Shown: positions 18,003 through 25,264 of the stretch, one piece after another
Numbering within the stretch: the stretch's first letter is position 1
How the letters are laid out: every line of letters begins with the position of its first letter
DNA from: Blautia sp. AF19-10LB
GTDB lineage: Bacteria > Bacillota > Clostridia > Lachnospirales > Lachnospiraceae
Assembly: GCF_003461245.1 (NCBI RefSeq)
Contig: NZ_QTWS01000001.1
Coordinates: 265,496-329,495, forward strand
Length of the DNA stretch: 64,000 bases
Direction: 5' to 3'
The notes under the pieces: model-generated
Databases searched by the model: none
Told to the model about the DNA's origin: nothing
What the model saw: the letters and a program-made list of their open reading frames with translations, nothing else
Program-made: the position numbers and the translations under genes

Positions 18003-19895
18003 ATGTACGATCAAAGCAGGCTTTTGGTGCACGAGGGCAATCCGATGCTGCCTGGTGCTACGAAAGTTTCTGGGGGAATGAATTTTGCGGTGGAGGTTCC
18101 CTGTGATACAGAGGCCTCGCTGATCCTGTACCGAAAGGGAGAGAAGGAGCCGGAGGCTGAGATTCCTTTTGCAGAATCAAACAGGACCGGTCGGATGTGT
18201 GCGATGATGGTATCCGGGTTTAAGCCGGAGCAGTATGAATATAATTTTCGGATAGATACAAAGATCTGTCAGGACCTATATGCTCGCGGGCTGGCTGGAA
18301 GAGAGACATTTGGCAGAGTGTCAGAGGATAAGGACGAGCACAGGATCCGCTGCAGTTTTCCGAATCTGAGAGAATACAACTGGGAAGGCGACGTTTCCCC
18401 AGGGATCTCCTATCAGGATATGATCCTCTACAAAGTCCATGTCAGAGGCTACACCAGACAGGCGAAGGTGGCACCAAAGAAAAGAGGTACTTTTGCAGGG
18501 CTTAAGGAGATGATCCCTTACTGGAAGGAACTTGGGATCAATGCAGTCGAGCTGATGCCGGCATATGAATTTATGGAGAGGTCCACAGTGGAGCCGGGCA
18601 AGGCGATGATCCGCCAGAAACATCACAAGGACAAAGTCAACTACTGGGGCTACCTCCCGGGATTTTATTTTGCACCCAAGAGTGCCTACTGTGCGACGAA
18701 GAAACCACACAAGGAATTCTGTGACATGGTGAGAGCTTTCCACGAAGCAGGGATCGAATGCATCATGGAAATGTATTTCCCGGCAGATACCGCTCCGATG
18801 AAGGCACTTTATGCGCTGTGGTTCTGGAAGAAATATTACCATGTGGATGGATTTCATCTGCTGGGTGATGGCGTTCCGGGAGAACTGATCGAGAGAGATC
18901 CGTTCCTCTATGGTGTCAAAAAGATGTTTTCCGACATTTCCGGACAGCCGGAGAAGGAAAACATGCTGGCAGAGTACAACAGAGGGTTTATGCAGGATAT
19001 GCGCCGCCTTCTCAAGAGCGACGAGGGAATGGTCGCGGGGGCACAGTTCCATATCAAGCGTAACACAGGCAATTTCGGGACCATCAACTATATGGCAAGC
19101 CAGGACGGTTTTACCCTGTATGATACAGTGACTTACAATTACCGTCACAATGAGGCAAATGGTGAGGACAATCACGATGGAAGTGATTATAACTATTCCT
19201 GGAACTGTGGAGTAGAGGGTGCGTCCAGGAAGCAGGCCATCCGCCGCCTGCGTGAACAGCAGCTTCGAAATGCGTTCCTGATGCTGCTTCTGAGCCAGGG
19301 AACACCGATGATCTATGGCGGAGATGAGTTCGGCAATTCCCAGAACGGAAACAACAATGCCTGGTGCCAGGACAACAGTGTGGGCTGGACGGACTGGAAA
19401 TGCATGAAGAAGCAGGAGAAGCTTTTTTCCTTTGTCAAAAAGGCAATCGCATTTCGTAAGGATCACCCGATCCTCCATATGCCGAATGAGCTGCGGAGCG
19501 TAGACTATATGGCAAAAGGCTTCCCGGATGTTTCCTTCCACGGCGAGCGTGCCTGGTTCTTAAACATGGAAAACACCAGTCGCCTCATTGGCATCATGTA
19601 CTGCGGAGCATATGCACAGAAGCCGGATGGAACGGATGACGACTTCCTTTATATAGGATACAATTTCCACTGGGAGAAACGAAATATCGCGCTGCCAAAC
19701 CTTCCGGATGGAATGACCTGGAAAAAGATCGCCGACACCTCAGACCAGGAGGAGAAGAACTGGTTCTGCGAAGGCGAAGAAACTTACAAAAAAACAATAG
19801 ACATCAATCCACGTACCATTGTGGTACTGGTGGCAAGGCAGGGGGAGATTGAGAATGCATCCGTGGCTGCACTTCAAGACGATAACAAGGCATAA
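18003..19895 (+). CDS. GH13 (isoamylase/GlgX-like) protein with degenerate active site
   Basis: 630 residues. The fold is clearly that of glycogen-debranching GH13: an N-terminal CBM48-like domain (about 15-120), LYKVHVRGYT (about 142-151), and the debranching signature DGFTLYDTVTYN...HNEANGEDN...SWNCGVEG (about 368-406). Catalytic positions are altered: region II reads VDGFHLLGDG (281-290), where active enzymes have G-F-R-x-D, so the Arg and the nucleophile Asp are His and Leu. Region I (253-261, CIMEMYFPA) lacks the D-x-x-x-N-H core. The usual AEPW acid motif is not found. The region IV HD is QD. Likely a carbohydrate-binding pseudoenzyme. Follows xth by 27 bases. Confidence 0.8.
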   Translation: MYDQSRLLVHEGNPMLPGATKVSGGMNFAVEVPCDTEASLILYRKGEKEPEAEIPFAESNRTGRMCAMMVSGFKPEQYEYNFRIDTKICQDLYARGLAGRETFGRVSEDKDEHRIRCSFPNLREYNWEGDVSPGISYQDMILYKVHVRGYTRQAKVAPKKRGTFAGLKEMIPYWKELGINAVELMPAYEFMERSTVEPGKAMIRQKHHKDKVNYWGYLPGFYFAPKSAYCATKKPHKEFCDMVRAFHEAGIECIMEMYFPADTAPMKALYALWFWKKYYHVDGFHLLGDGVPGELIERDPFLYGVKKMFSDISGQPEKENMLAEYNRGFMQDMRRLLKSDEGMVAGAQFHIKRNTGNFGTINYMASQDGFTLYDTVTYNYRHNEANGEDNHDGSDYNYSWNCGVEGASRKQAIRRLREQQLRNAFLMLLLSQGTPMIYGGDEFGNSQNGNNNAWCQDNSVGWTDWKCMKKQEKLFSFVKKAIAFRKDHPILHMPNELRSVDYMAKGFPDVSFHGERAWFLNMENTSRLIGIMYCGAYAQKPDGTDDDFLYIGYNFHWEKRNIALPNLPDGMTWKKIADTSDQEEKNWFCEGEETYKKTIDINPRTIVVLVARQGEIENASVAALQDDNKA

Positions 19896-20409
19896 ATTAC
19901 TGGTGATGAAATATTGTTTCCGGATCGGCTTATATAAGCAGGGACTGCTTCACGACCTTTCCAAGTATACACCGGCAGAATTTCTGGTGGGATGTAAATA
20001 TTATCAGGGAACGAGAAGCCCGAATAATGCAGAGAGGGAAGATATCGGAGTGTCCACTTCCTGGCTCCATCACAAGGGCAGGAACAAGCATCATTTTGAG
20101 CACTGGGTCGACTATTCTCTTGATGGGGAGCATGTGATCATGGGGGCGCAGATGCCGCGTAAATATGTGGCAGAGATGGTCATGGACCGGATCAGCGCAT
20201 CCAGGAATTACCTTGGAGATGCCTATGACGACAGCCAGCCGCTGGATTATTTTCTCAAGAGCAAAGAAAAACTCTGGTTCATCCACCCACAGACAAAGAA
20301 GGAACTGGAGGCGCTTCTTCGCATTTTGAATGATCATGGCGAGGAAAAATTACTTCATTATATTAAGCACAGATATCTGAAAGAAGAAACAAGAAAGATC
20401 AAATATTGA
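19855..20409 (+). CDS. DUF5662 family protein
   Basis: 184 residues, no established function. The N-terminal half has ITRHKLLVMKYCFRIGLYKQGLLHDLSKYTPAEF, including an HDLSKY motif recalling HD phosphohydrolases, then SWLHHKGRNKHHFEHW, another His-rich candidate metal site. An in-frame start exists at 19819, but ATG 19855 follows AGGGGGAG and yields the family-like start MHPWLHFKTITRHK. It overlaps the GH13-like gene by 41 bases, so it is translationally linked to it. Confidence 0.72.
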   Translation: MHPWLHFKTITRHKLLVMKYCFRIGLYKQGLLHDLSKYTPAEFLVGCKYYQGTRSPNNAEREDIGVSTSWLHHKGRNKHHFEHWVDYSLDGEHVIMGAQMPRKYVAEMVMDRISASRNYLGDAYDDSQPLDYFLKSKEKLWFIHPQTKKELEALLRILNDHGEEKLLHYIKHRYLKEETRKIKY

Positions 20410-20445
20410 GATATAGCAGGAATTAGAGTTTAAAAAGCCTTTTTT

Positions 20446-20487
20446 TCATCGAAACAGATTGAAATTCGATGAGGAGAGGGTTTTTTT
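20446..20487 (+). terminator. Terminator after DUF5662 gene
   Basis: TCATCGAA (20446-20453) pairs with TTCGATGA (20465-20472), extended imperfectly by CC...GG, followed by GTTTTTTT. Confidence 0.75.
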
Positions 20488-20497
20488 ATTATAATAA

Positions 20498-20542
20498 ACA
20501 GTATATAACAGTTGACAACAGTACTATACTGTTATATACTGT
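20498..20542. promoter_or_regulatory. Inverted-repeat operator over the gntR promoter
   Basis: ACAGTATATAACAGT (20498-20512) and its exact reverse complement ACTGTTATATACTGT (20528-20542) lie with one arm against the -35 and the other over the -10. Each 15-base arm is perfect. This is a likely autoregulatory site for the GntR/YtrA-type protein encoded next. Confidence 0.75.
20512..20540 (+). promoter_or_regulatory. Sigma-A promoter of the gntR-ABC operon
   Basis: -35 TTGACA (20512-20517), 17-base spacer, -10 TATACT (20535-20540), embedded in the 20498-20542 inverted repeat. Confidence 0.85.
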
Positions 20543-20562
20543 TTGTAGAAGGAGGGATGAAG

Positions 20563-20943
20563 TTGAATCTTATTATAAACCATACTTCCATGGAACCGAT
20601 CTACGAGCAGATCATGACACAGATCAAGGCAGAAGTGATCGAGGGGACGCTGACTGCAGGAGATGCACTTCCCTCGGTGCGTGCACTGTCCAGAGAACTG
20701 AAGATCAGTGCTCTTACAGTAAAAAAAGCCTACGACAGTCTGGAAGCAGAGGGGATGGTCGTGACTGTCCATGGGAAGGGAAGTTTTATCGCAAATACAA
20801 ATCAGGAACTTTTGATGGAAGAGCGGCGCAAGGAACTGGAGAAAGAACTGGAAGCCACCGTACGTAAGGCACGTGCCGGAGGACTGACGGCGAAGGAAAT
20901 CCGTGAGTCGTTTGAGATCATAATGGAGGATGAGATATGTTAG
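20563..20943 (+). CDS. GntR family (YtrA subfamily) transcriptional repressor
   Basis: 126 residues, with the short C-terminal region typical of YtrA rather than the large ligand domain of FadR/HutC types. Winged HTH: EPIYEQIMTQIKAEVIEG, LPSVRALSRELKISALTVKKAYDSLEAEGMV, HGKGSFIA. TTG 20563 is preferred: it is 7 bases after GGAGG (20551-20555), whereas ATG 20557 is almost on top of that site. Overlaps the ABC ATPase gene by 7 bases. Probably represses its own operon from the 15-base inverted repeat upstream; effector unknown, often an envelope-active peptide in this family. Confidence 0.88.
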   Translation: MNLIINHTSMEPIYEQIMTQIKAEVIEGTLTAGDALPSVRALSRELKISALTVKKAYDSLEAEGMVVTVHGKGSFIANTNQELLMEERRKELEKELEATVRKARAGGLTAKEIRESFEIIMEDEIC

Positions 20944-21788
20944 TGCAGCTGGAGCATGTAAGAAAGAAATATGGCAGTTTTACACTGGAACTGAATATGC
21001 AGATTCCTGAGGACCGAATCATCGGGCTGATCGGGGCAAACGGAGCCGGTAAGAGTACGACATTCAAGCTGATGCTCGGGCTTATCCGCCCGGATCAGGG
21101 AACCGTGGAAGTGCTTGGCAGAAATGCCGCGGATCTTGGCGCAGAGGAGAAACTGGAGATTGGAGCCGTGTTCTCCGACAGTGGCTTTTCCGAATACCTG
21201 AAAGTACAGCAGCTTATCCCGGTCATGAGTCGTTTTTATCCGGATTTTCAGGAAAAAGAGTTTCGTGAAAGATGCGAAAGATTTCAGATCCCGCTGAATA
21301 AACAGATCAAAGAGTTTTCCACAGGAATGAAAGCGAAGCTGAATGTACTTCTTGCACTCAGCCATGGCAGCAGACTGCTGCTCCTTGACGAGCCGACGGC
21401 TGGGCTGGATGTGGTCGCAAGAGAAGAGATCCTTGATCTTCTGCGGGAATATATGGAGATCCCGGGACGCTCTATCGTGATCAGTTCACACATTTCCGGC
21501 GATCTGGAGCATTTCTGTGATGAACTGTATATGATCCATGAAGGCAAGATCGTCCTTCATGAAGAGACAGATCGTATTCTTGGGGAATATGGATTCCTCA
21601 AAGTATCAGATCAGGAATACGAGGCCCTTGACAAAGAATATCTTCTGCGTGTGAGAAAAGAGTCCTTTGGTTACAGTTGTCTGACAGACCAGAAGAACTA
21701 TTATCTGGAAAACCACCCGGGGATCGTAGTCGAAAAAGGCAGTGTAGATGAGGTGATTTCCATGCTGGTGAAAGGAGAGAGATTATGA
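20937..21788 (+). CDS. ABC transporter ATP-binding protein
   Basis: 283-residue exporter-type ATPase. Walker A GANGAGKST (about residues 34-42), signature-like KEFSTGMKAKLNVLLAL (about 121-137), Walker B LLLLDEPTAGLD (about 145-156), and an H-loop SSH (about 182). Partner is the membrane protein that follows; ATGA overlap of stop and start indicates coupled translation. Substrate unknown; the YtrA-type operon suggests export or sensing of cell-wall-active agents. Confidence 0.92.
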   Translation: MLVQLEHVRKKYGSFTLELNMQIPEDRIIGLIGANGAGKSTTFKLMLGLIRPDQGTVEVLGRNAADLGAEEKLEIGAVFSDSGFSEYLKVQQLIPVMSRFYPDFQEKEFRERCERFQIPLNKQIKEFSTGMKAKLNVLLALSHGSRLLLLDEPTAGLDVVAREEILDLLREYMEIPGRSIVISSHISGDLEHFCDELYMIHEGKIVLHEETDRILGEYGFLKVSDQEYEALDKEYLLRVRKESFGYSCLTDQKNYYLENHPGIVVEKGSVDEVISMLVKGERL

Positions 21789-22429
21789 GCGGTTTATTAA
21801 TGAAAGACCTGGAATTACTCAAGGTAAATATAAAAACGTATTTCATTGTTTTTGCGGTTGGGATCATTTATCTGTTTGTCCAGACAGACGGAAGTATTTT
21901 TTTCATAAGCTATATGATCTTTGTAAGTCTCAGTGTCACCGTCGGAACGATTTCCTATGACAGTTATCATCATGGAATGAACTTCCTGATGACCCTGCCA
22001 TTTACCAGAAAAGAATACGTGATATCCAAATATCTGACCGCAGCAGGCGTCACACTGGCAGCAGGCATTCTTTCCATGATCCCGGGACTTCTCAAAGCGC
22101 AGTCTGTCAGTACACGGAAAGAATTCCTCATAAGTACAGGTGCTGTTATGATCTGTGCCGGTATCTTTCTGGCAATCCTGCTCCCGATGCGTCTGAAATA
22201 CGAAATCGAAAAATGCCGGATCCTCATGGTCGCACTGATAGCAGTCATTTTCCTGCTCGCCGCCGGCGGAAAGAAAGCATTGGAACTCTGCAAAGGAAGT
22301 GCAACTCTCCATCTCCTGAATACATTTGCCGGATGGCAGATAGCGGCTGCGATGATCGTGGTCATGGTTGTTTGTATGGCAGTGTCCGTGAAGGTCAGCG
22401 AGGGGATTATGGAGAGGAAGGAGTTTTGA
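21785..22429 (+). CDS. ABC-2 type permease
   Basis: 214 residues with about six hydrophobic segments, for example IYLFVQTDGSIFFISYMIFVSL, AAGVTLAAGILSMIPGL, AVMICAGIFLAILLPM, ILMVALIAVIFLLAAGG and IAAAMIVVMVVCMAVSV. It looks like the small ABC-2 permeases of YtrA-linked operons, with the typical GTISYDSYHHGMNFLMTLPFTRKEYV stretch. Third gene of the gntR operon. Its end marks the boundary to the AT-rich island. Confidence 0.85.
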   Translation: MSGLLMKDLELLKVNIKTYFIVFAVGIIYLFVQTDGSIFFISYMIFVSLSVTVGTISYDSYHHGMNFLMTLPFTRKEYVISKYLTAAGVTLAAGILSMIPGLLKAQSVSTRKEFLISTGAVMICAGIFLAILLPMRLKYEIEKCRILMVALIAVIFLLAAGGKKALELCKGSATLHLLNTFAGWQIAAAMIVVMVVCMAVSVKVSEGIMERKEF

Positions 22430-22475
22430 GACTACAGTAGGAATAGCTAAAAAAGATATATTCAACACCTAAAAA

Positions 22476-22498
22476 CAATATTAGTAACTAAAATATTG
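22476..22498. promoter_or_regulatory. Operator-like inverted repeat upstream of xre
   Basis: CAATATT (22476-22482) and AATATTG (22492-22498) form an inverted repeat enclosing the smaller TTAGT-A-ACTAA palindrome (22481-22491). It touches the -35 of the xre promoter, fitting autorepression by the Xre protein. Confidence 0.6.
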
Positions 22499-22525
22499 AC
22501 TAAATAAGGAAAACTGGCGTATAAT
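22496..22525 (+). promoter_or_regulatory. Promoter of the xre-immA-PIN operon
   Basis: -35 TTGACT (22496-22501), 18-base spacer, -10 TATAAT (22520-22525), ahead of the ribosome site TAAGGAGGG at 22551. Confidence 0.8.
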
Positions 22526-22566
22526 AAATTAAGAAAATAGAATTGTTCATTAAGGAGGGTCGCAGG

Positions 22567-22932
22567 ATGAACGATATTAATATGATAATTGCCAGAAACA
22601 TCCTCACAATTCTTAAAAAGCAGAATAAAAAGCAGGTTGACCTTGCAGAAGCGTTGCAGACCAATAAGCAGACAATTAGTAAAATGCTTAACGGAGCACG
22701 TATGATCAATGCGATAGAGCTGAAACAAATTTCAGATTTTTTGGGTGTTAAAATGGAAGAGCTGACCAAGATTCCAGCACATATTCCAGACACAGATGTT
22801 ATACATGTATTTATGGGAAAAGTTGAATCTGAACAGGCAAAAAATGCTCTGCAGATTGCAGATAAACTTTCGGATATGATTCTATTCCACAGCAGAGTAA
22901 GGGAAAATGGCACAGAAATGATGGAGGTATGA
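22567..22932 (+). CDS. Xre/Cro-type HTH regulator
   Basis: 121-residue protein. The HTH_3 domain is at residues about 8-64: RNILTILKKQNKKQVDLAEALQ, TNKQTISKMLNGARMI, IELKQISDFLGVKMEEL. The C-terminal part is of unknown type. ATG 22567 lies about 8 bases after AAGGAGG; the in-frame start at 22543 precedes that site. Stop overlaps the next ATG (ATGA). In ICE and phage systems an Xre repressor is cleaved by the ImmA/IrrE protease encoded next; the same pairing here is inference. Confidence 0.85.
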   Translation: MNDINMIIARNILTILKKQNKKQVDLAEALQTNKQTISKMLNGARMINAIELKQISDFLGVKMEELTKIPAHIPDTDVIHVFMGKVESEQAKNALQIADKLSDMILFHSRVRENGTEMMEV

Positions 22933-23762
22933 GATTTCTAATGGGCGATATTATTGACGAAAGCTTATACAAAAAGCAGAACATGCAATTTGAAAGAACC
23001 AATGAAACAGCAAAAGCATTTGCGGCTAATTATTGCGGAAATACGATAATAAGAGACTCAATATTTGGAATTGCCTCCAATTATGCAAGAAAACGGGAAT
23101 TATCCCTGGAAATACTCAGATATCCATTTAAAGATGATGAACTTTGGGCTTTTACATTCATAAAAAAAGGAACTATTTTTCTTTGTGTGAATTCCGATCT
23201 GCCTGTGTGTAAACAGATTTTTGCAATGGCACATGAACTGTATCATATTCATTGTTATGCAGAAGATATTAATACTAACACAATTACAGGTGGTTCTTTA
23301 TTAGATTCAAGAACGGCAGACGAAGAGGCAACTTCGCAAGAAGATCTGGAGGCAAATGCGTTTGCCGGTCTGTTGCTAATGCCAGATGCAAGCGTGATAG
23401 AACAGTTCAAAATGTTTGGGCTTTCAAAAGAAAAACTGGACGTTGATGGTGTAATTATTTTGATGGATATTTTTGCACTTCCGTATAAAGCAGTTATTTT
23501 GCGATTGGTTGAGAGTGGAATAATTGAAGAAAAAAAGGCTAGGGAATTACTGAAAGCAGATTCAAAATACATCACTGATAGAATAAAATTGACAGGTAAA
23601 GCAGAGCGATGGCAAAAAGATAGTAATGATCTGATTTATTATGGAAGTCTGCTCGAAAATTTAAAGTTCAATTCAGAACATGATCTGCTTGTCAATACCA
23701 GAGAAAAGTCAGACAGAGCATACTTGGAAAAAATCAGCAGAGAATTTCGAAAGGAAAGATAA
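22929..23762 (+). CDS. ImmA/IrrE family metallopeptidase
   Basis: 277 residues. Zinc peptidase motif HELYH (His102-Glu103-His106) in FAMAHELYHIHCY, and a downstream EANAFAGLLLMP helix with the third ligand Glu, the standard COG2856 layout. N-terminal region KAFAANYCGNTIIRDSIFGIASNYARKR; C-terminal about 100 residues are not recognised. Expected to cleave the Xre regulator encoded upstream or to sense damage. Followed 9 bases later by the PIN-like gene. Confidence 0.88.
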   Translation: MRFLMGDIIDESLYKKQNMQFERTNETAKAFAANYCGNTIIRDSIFGIASNYARKRELSLEILRYPFKDDELWAFTFIKKGTIFLCVNSDLPVCKQIFAMAHELYHIHCYAEDINTNTITGGSLLDSRTADEEATSQEDLEANAFAGLLLMPDASVIEQFKMFGLSKEKLDVDGVIILMDIFALPYKAVILRLVESGIIEEKKARELLKADSKYITDRIKLTGKAERWQKDSNDLIYYGSLLENLKFNSEHDLLVNTREKSDRAYLEKISREFRKER

Positions 23763-23771
23763 GGTGAAGGT

Positions 23772-24581
23772 ATGGCAAATGAAAAATATGCTTTGCTTGA
23801 CACAGATTTTATCTCCAAGATGCATCTCATACGTAAAGATGACCAAAATAAGCTGATTGATAAGATTATGGTAATGCCAAATTATACTTTTTATTGTCAT
23901 GAGCAGGTAAGTGTTGAACTTTTGCGTCATAATACTGTTGGACCATTGGAATGGTTTAAGGGTAAGGTTAAGAGTAAATTGATATATCTTTATAATGATG
24001 AAATGATTCTGGATGAATTGACAGCTATTTATGGAGATTTAGCATTAGTAATGTATGTTGATATGCTGAAAACCGCCTGTGATGCTTATAAGGATGGATA
24101 CTTTGAAGAAAATTTCACAGAAATGTCTAAGATAAATGCCTTATATGTAGGCAGAACGGAATTTCTTGAAAAATTAACCTTAGATTGTGAGACTATTGGA
24201 GCAGGGAAGAATCTTGGCGAGTTAAAATCATATGTATTACTACAGGCTTTAAATATGAAATTTGGACAACGAGTTTATGTATTCTGCTCAGATGATAAAA
24301 ATGCCCGAAATGGAATTGTTGCGATGGGAGGAGCTAACTGTATTAGTGTTTTATTCTCTTTTGTAAGACTTCAGAAGGAGATTCATTTCAGCAGGGAAGA
24401 TGCAGAACCATACATTAAATCATATATGAGCTGTTGTCTGGGGAAAAATCAAACTACATTCAGAATCCAGGATACATCAAAAGAAAAACGTATGTGTAAA
24501 GTACCGTGTGAGCAGGTGTTTGATGAGATATTTGCCGGAAAGATTGATGAAATGCGAACTGGAAATTTGAAATATATATAG
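23772..24581 (+). CDS. PIN-like protein, candidate toxin or effector
   Basis: 269 residues, not a recognised named family. The acidic pattern of PIN nucleases is present: ALLDTDF (Asp10, Asp12), a Glu49 in VSVELL, LGELKSYVLL (Glu150, Ser153) and VFCSDDKNARNG (Asp174, Asp175). The spacing is looser than in VapC and the protein is about twice as long, with a C-terminal part of about 80 residues of unknown nature. It is the third gene of the Xre-ImmA operon, 9 bases after immA, with GAAGGT as ribosome site. Ribonuclease activity is inference from motif and context. Confidence 0.6.
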   Translation: MANEKYALLDTDFISKMHLIRKDDQNKLIDKIMVMPNYTFYCHEQVSVELLRHNTVGPLEWFKGKVKSKLIYLYNDEMILDELTAIYGDLALVMYVDMLKTACDAYKDGYFEENFTEMSKINALYVGRTEFLEKLTLDCETIGAGKNLGELKSYVLLQALNMKFGQRVYVFCSDDKNARNGIVAMGGANCISVLFSFVRLQKEIHFSREDAEPYIKSYMSCCLGKNQTTFRIQDTSKEKRMCKVPCEQVFDEIFAGKIDEMRTGNLKYI

Positions 24582-24648
24582 AGAGAATGAGAAGGATCAT
24601 GGTAGATATACGTGATCCTTTTGTTATGTAAAATTTAAGAATACAAGC

Positions 24649-24666
24649 GTAATTTACTTAAAGTAC
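24649..24666 (+). repeat. Operator-like repeat, copy 1
   Basis: GTAATTTACTTAAAGTAC, 17 of 18 identical to the copy at 24705-24722, with start points 56 bases apart, upstream of the promoter at 24670-24696. Imperfectly palindromic. Confidence 0.65.
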
Positions 24667-24669
24667 ATA

Positions 24670-24696
24670 TTGACAAGCGGGATTTTGAAGTATAAT
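24670..24696 (+). promoter_or_regulatory. Promoter of the type I RM operon
   Basis: -35 TTGACA (24670-24675) and -10 TATAAT (24691-24696) with a short 15-base spacer; a -10 read as TAATAT two bases on gives 17. Located between the two operator-like repeats. Confidence 0.65.
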
Positions 24697-24704
24697 ATAT
24701 AAGT

Positions 24705-24722
24705 GTAATTTAATTAAAGTAC
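24705..24722 (+). repeat. Operator-like repeat, copy 2
   Basis: GTAATTTAATTAAAGTAC; palindromic at 16 of 18 positions. Sits at the start of the RM transcript, 17 bases before the first gene. With copy 1 it brackets the promoter, the geometry of a looping or cooperative repressor. Confidence 0.65.
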
Positions 24723-24738
24723 TTGTTTGGGAGGACGA

Positions 24739-25263
24739 ATGATGCTCATATCTTTAGAAGATGTCATTCAATTTACGTTGGGAAAAAATAGAACACGTAT
24801 AGATCCGCGGATTACAGATATTTATACGCCGGATAATTTTGAAAAAGATTTACATAGTATCACTACATTGGATAGACCAGATGAATGCATTATTAATCTT
24901 ATGAAATCTAAGGCAGCACCGTTATCTAAAGAGACAAAAGAAAAATGTATAACTTCAAACTTTTTAAGATGCTTCTTTGATACTAATATCCTGGATCCAT
25001 GGTACTTTTGTTACCAATTTAATATAGGAAAAGAAATAGAAGAACAGATTTATCGTTTCCATCAGGGGAATACACTTAGTGTAAAAAAACTGAATGTCCA
25101 GATTGTAGGGAAACTGAAAATTCCATTAATGGATATGCAACGCCAGCGGCTGATTGGAAGTCTTTATAAAAAAGCAATTATTCAAAAAGATTTAATGTTG
25201 CAGCAGGCAGAGAATATGGAATCTATGGTATTTACAGTTATAAAGAAAATTGAGGAGGACTAA
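24739..25263 (+). CDS. HsdS-like half protein (single TRD)
   Basis: 174 residues. It resembles one target-recognition half of a type I specificity subunit: ECIINLMKSKAAPLS, TSNFLRCFF, ILDPWYFCYQFN, HQGNTLSVKKLNVQIVGKLKIPLMDMQRQRLIGSLYKKAI, then a conserved-helix-like C-terminus. Two-TRD HsdS is encoded separately downstream, so this is an extra half subunit. ATG 24739 (or 24742) follows GGGAGGACGA. It sits first in the hsdM-S-R operon, 1 base before the hsdM start. Possible roles: alternative specificity subunit, dimeric S, or control protein; none shown. Confidence 0.65.
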   Translation: MMLISLEDVIQFTLGKNRTRIDPRITDIYTPDNFEKDLHSITTLDRPDECIINLMKSKAAPLSKETKEKCITSNFLRCFFDTNILDPWYFCYQFNIGKEIEEQIYRFHQGNTLSVKKLNVQIVGKLKIPLMDMQRQRLIGSLYKKAIIQKDLMLQQAENMESMVFTVIKKIEED

Positions 25264-25264
25264 A

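Noticed and set aside
24649..24722. CRISPR-like direct repeats
   Set aside because: Only two copies with a promoter between them; operator geometry rather than array.
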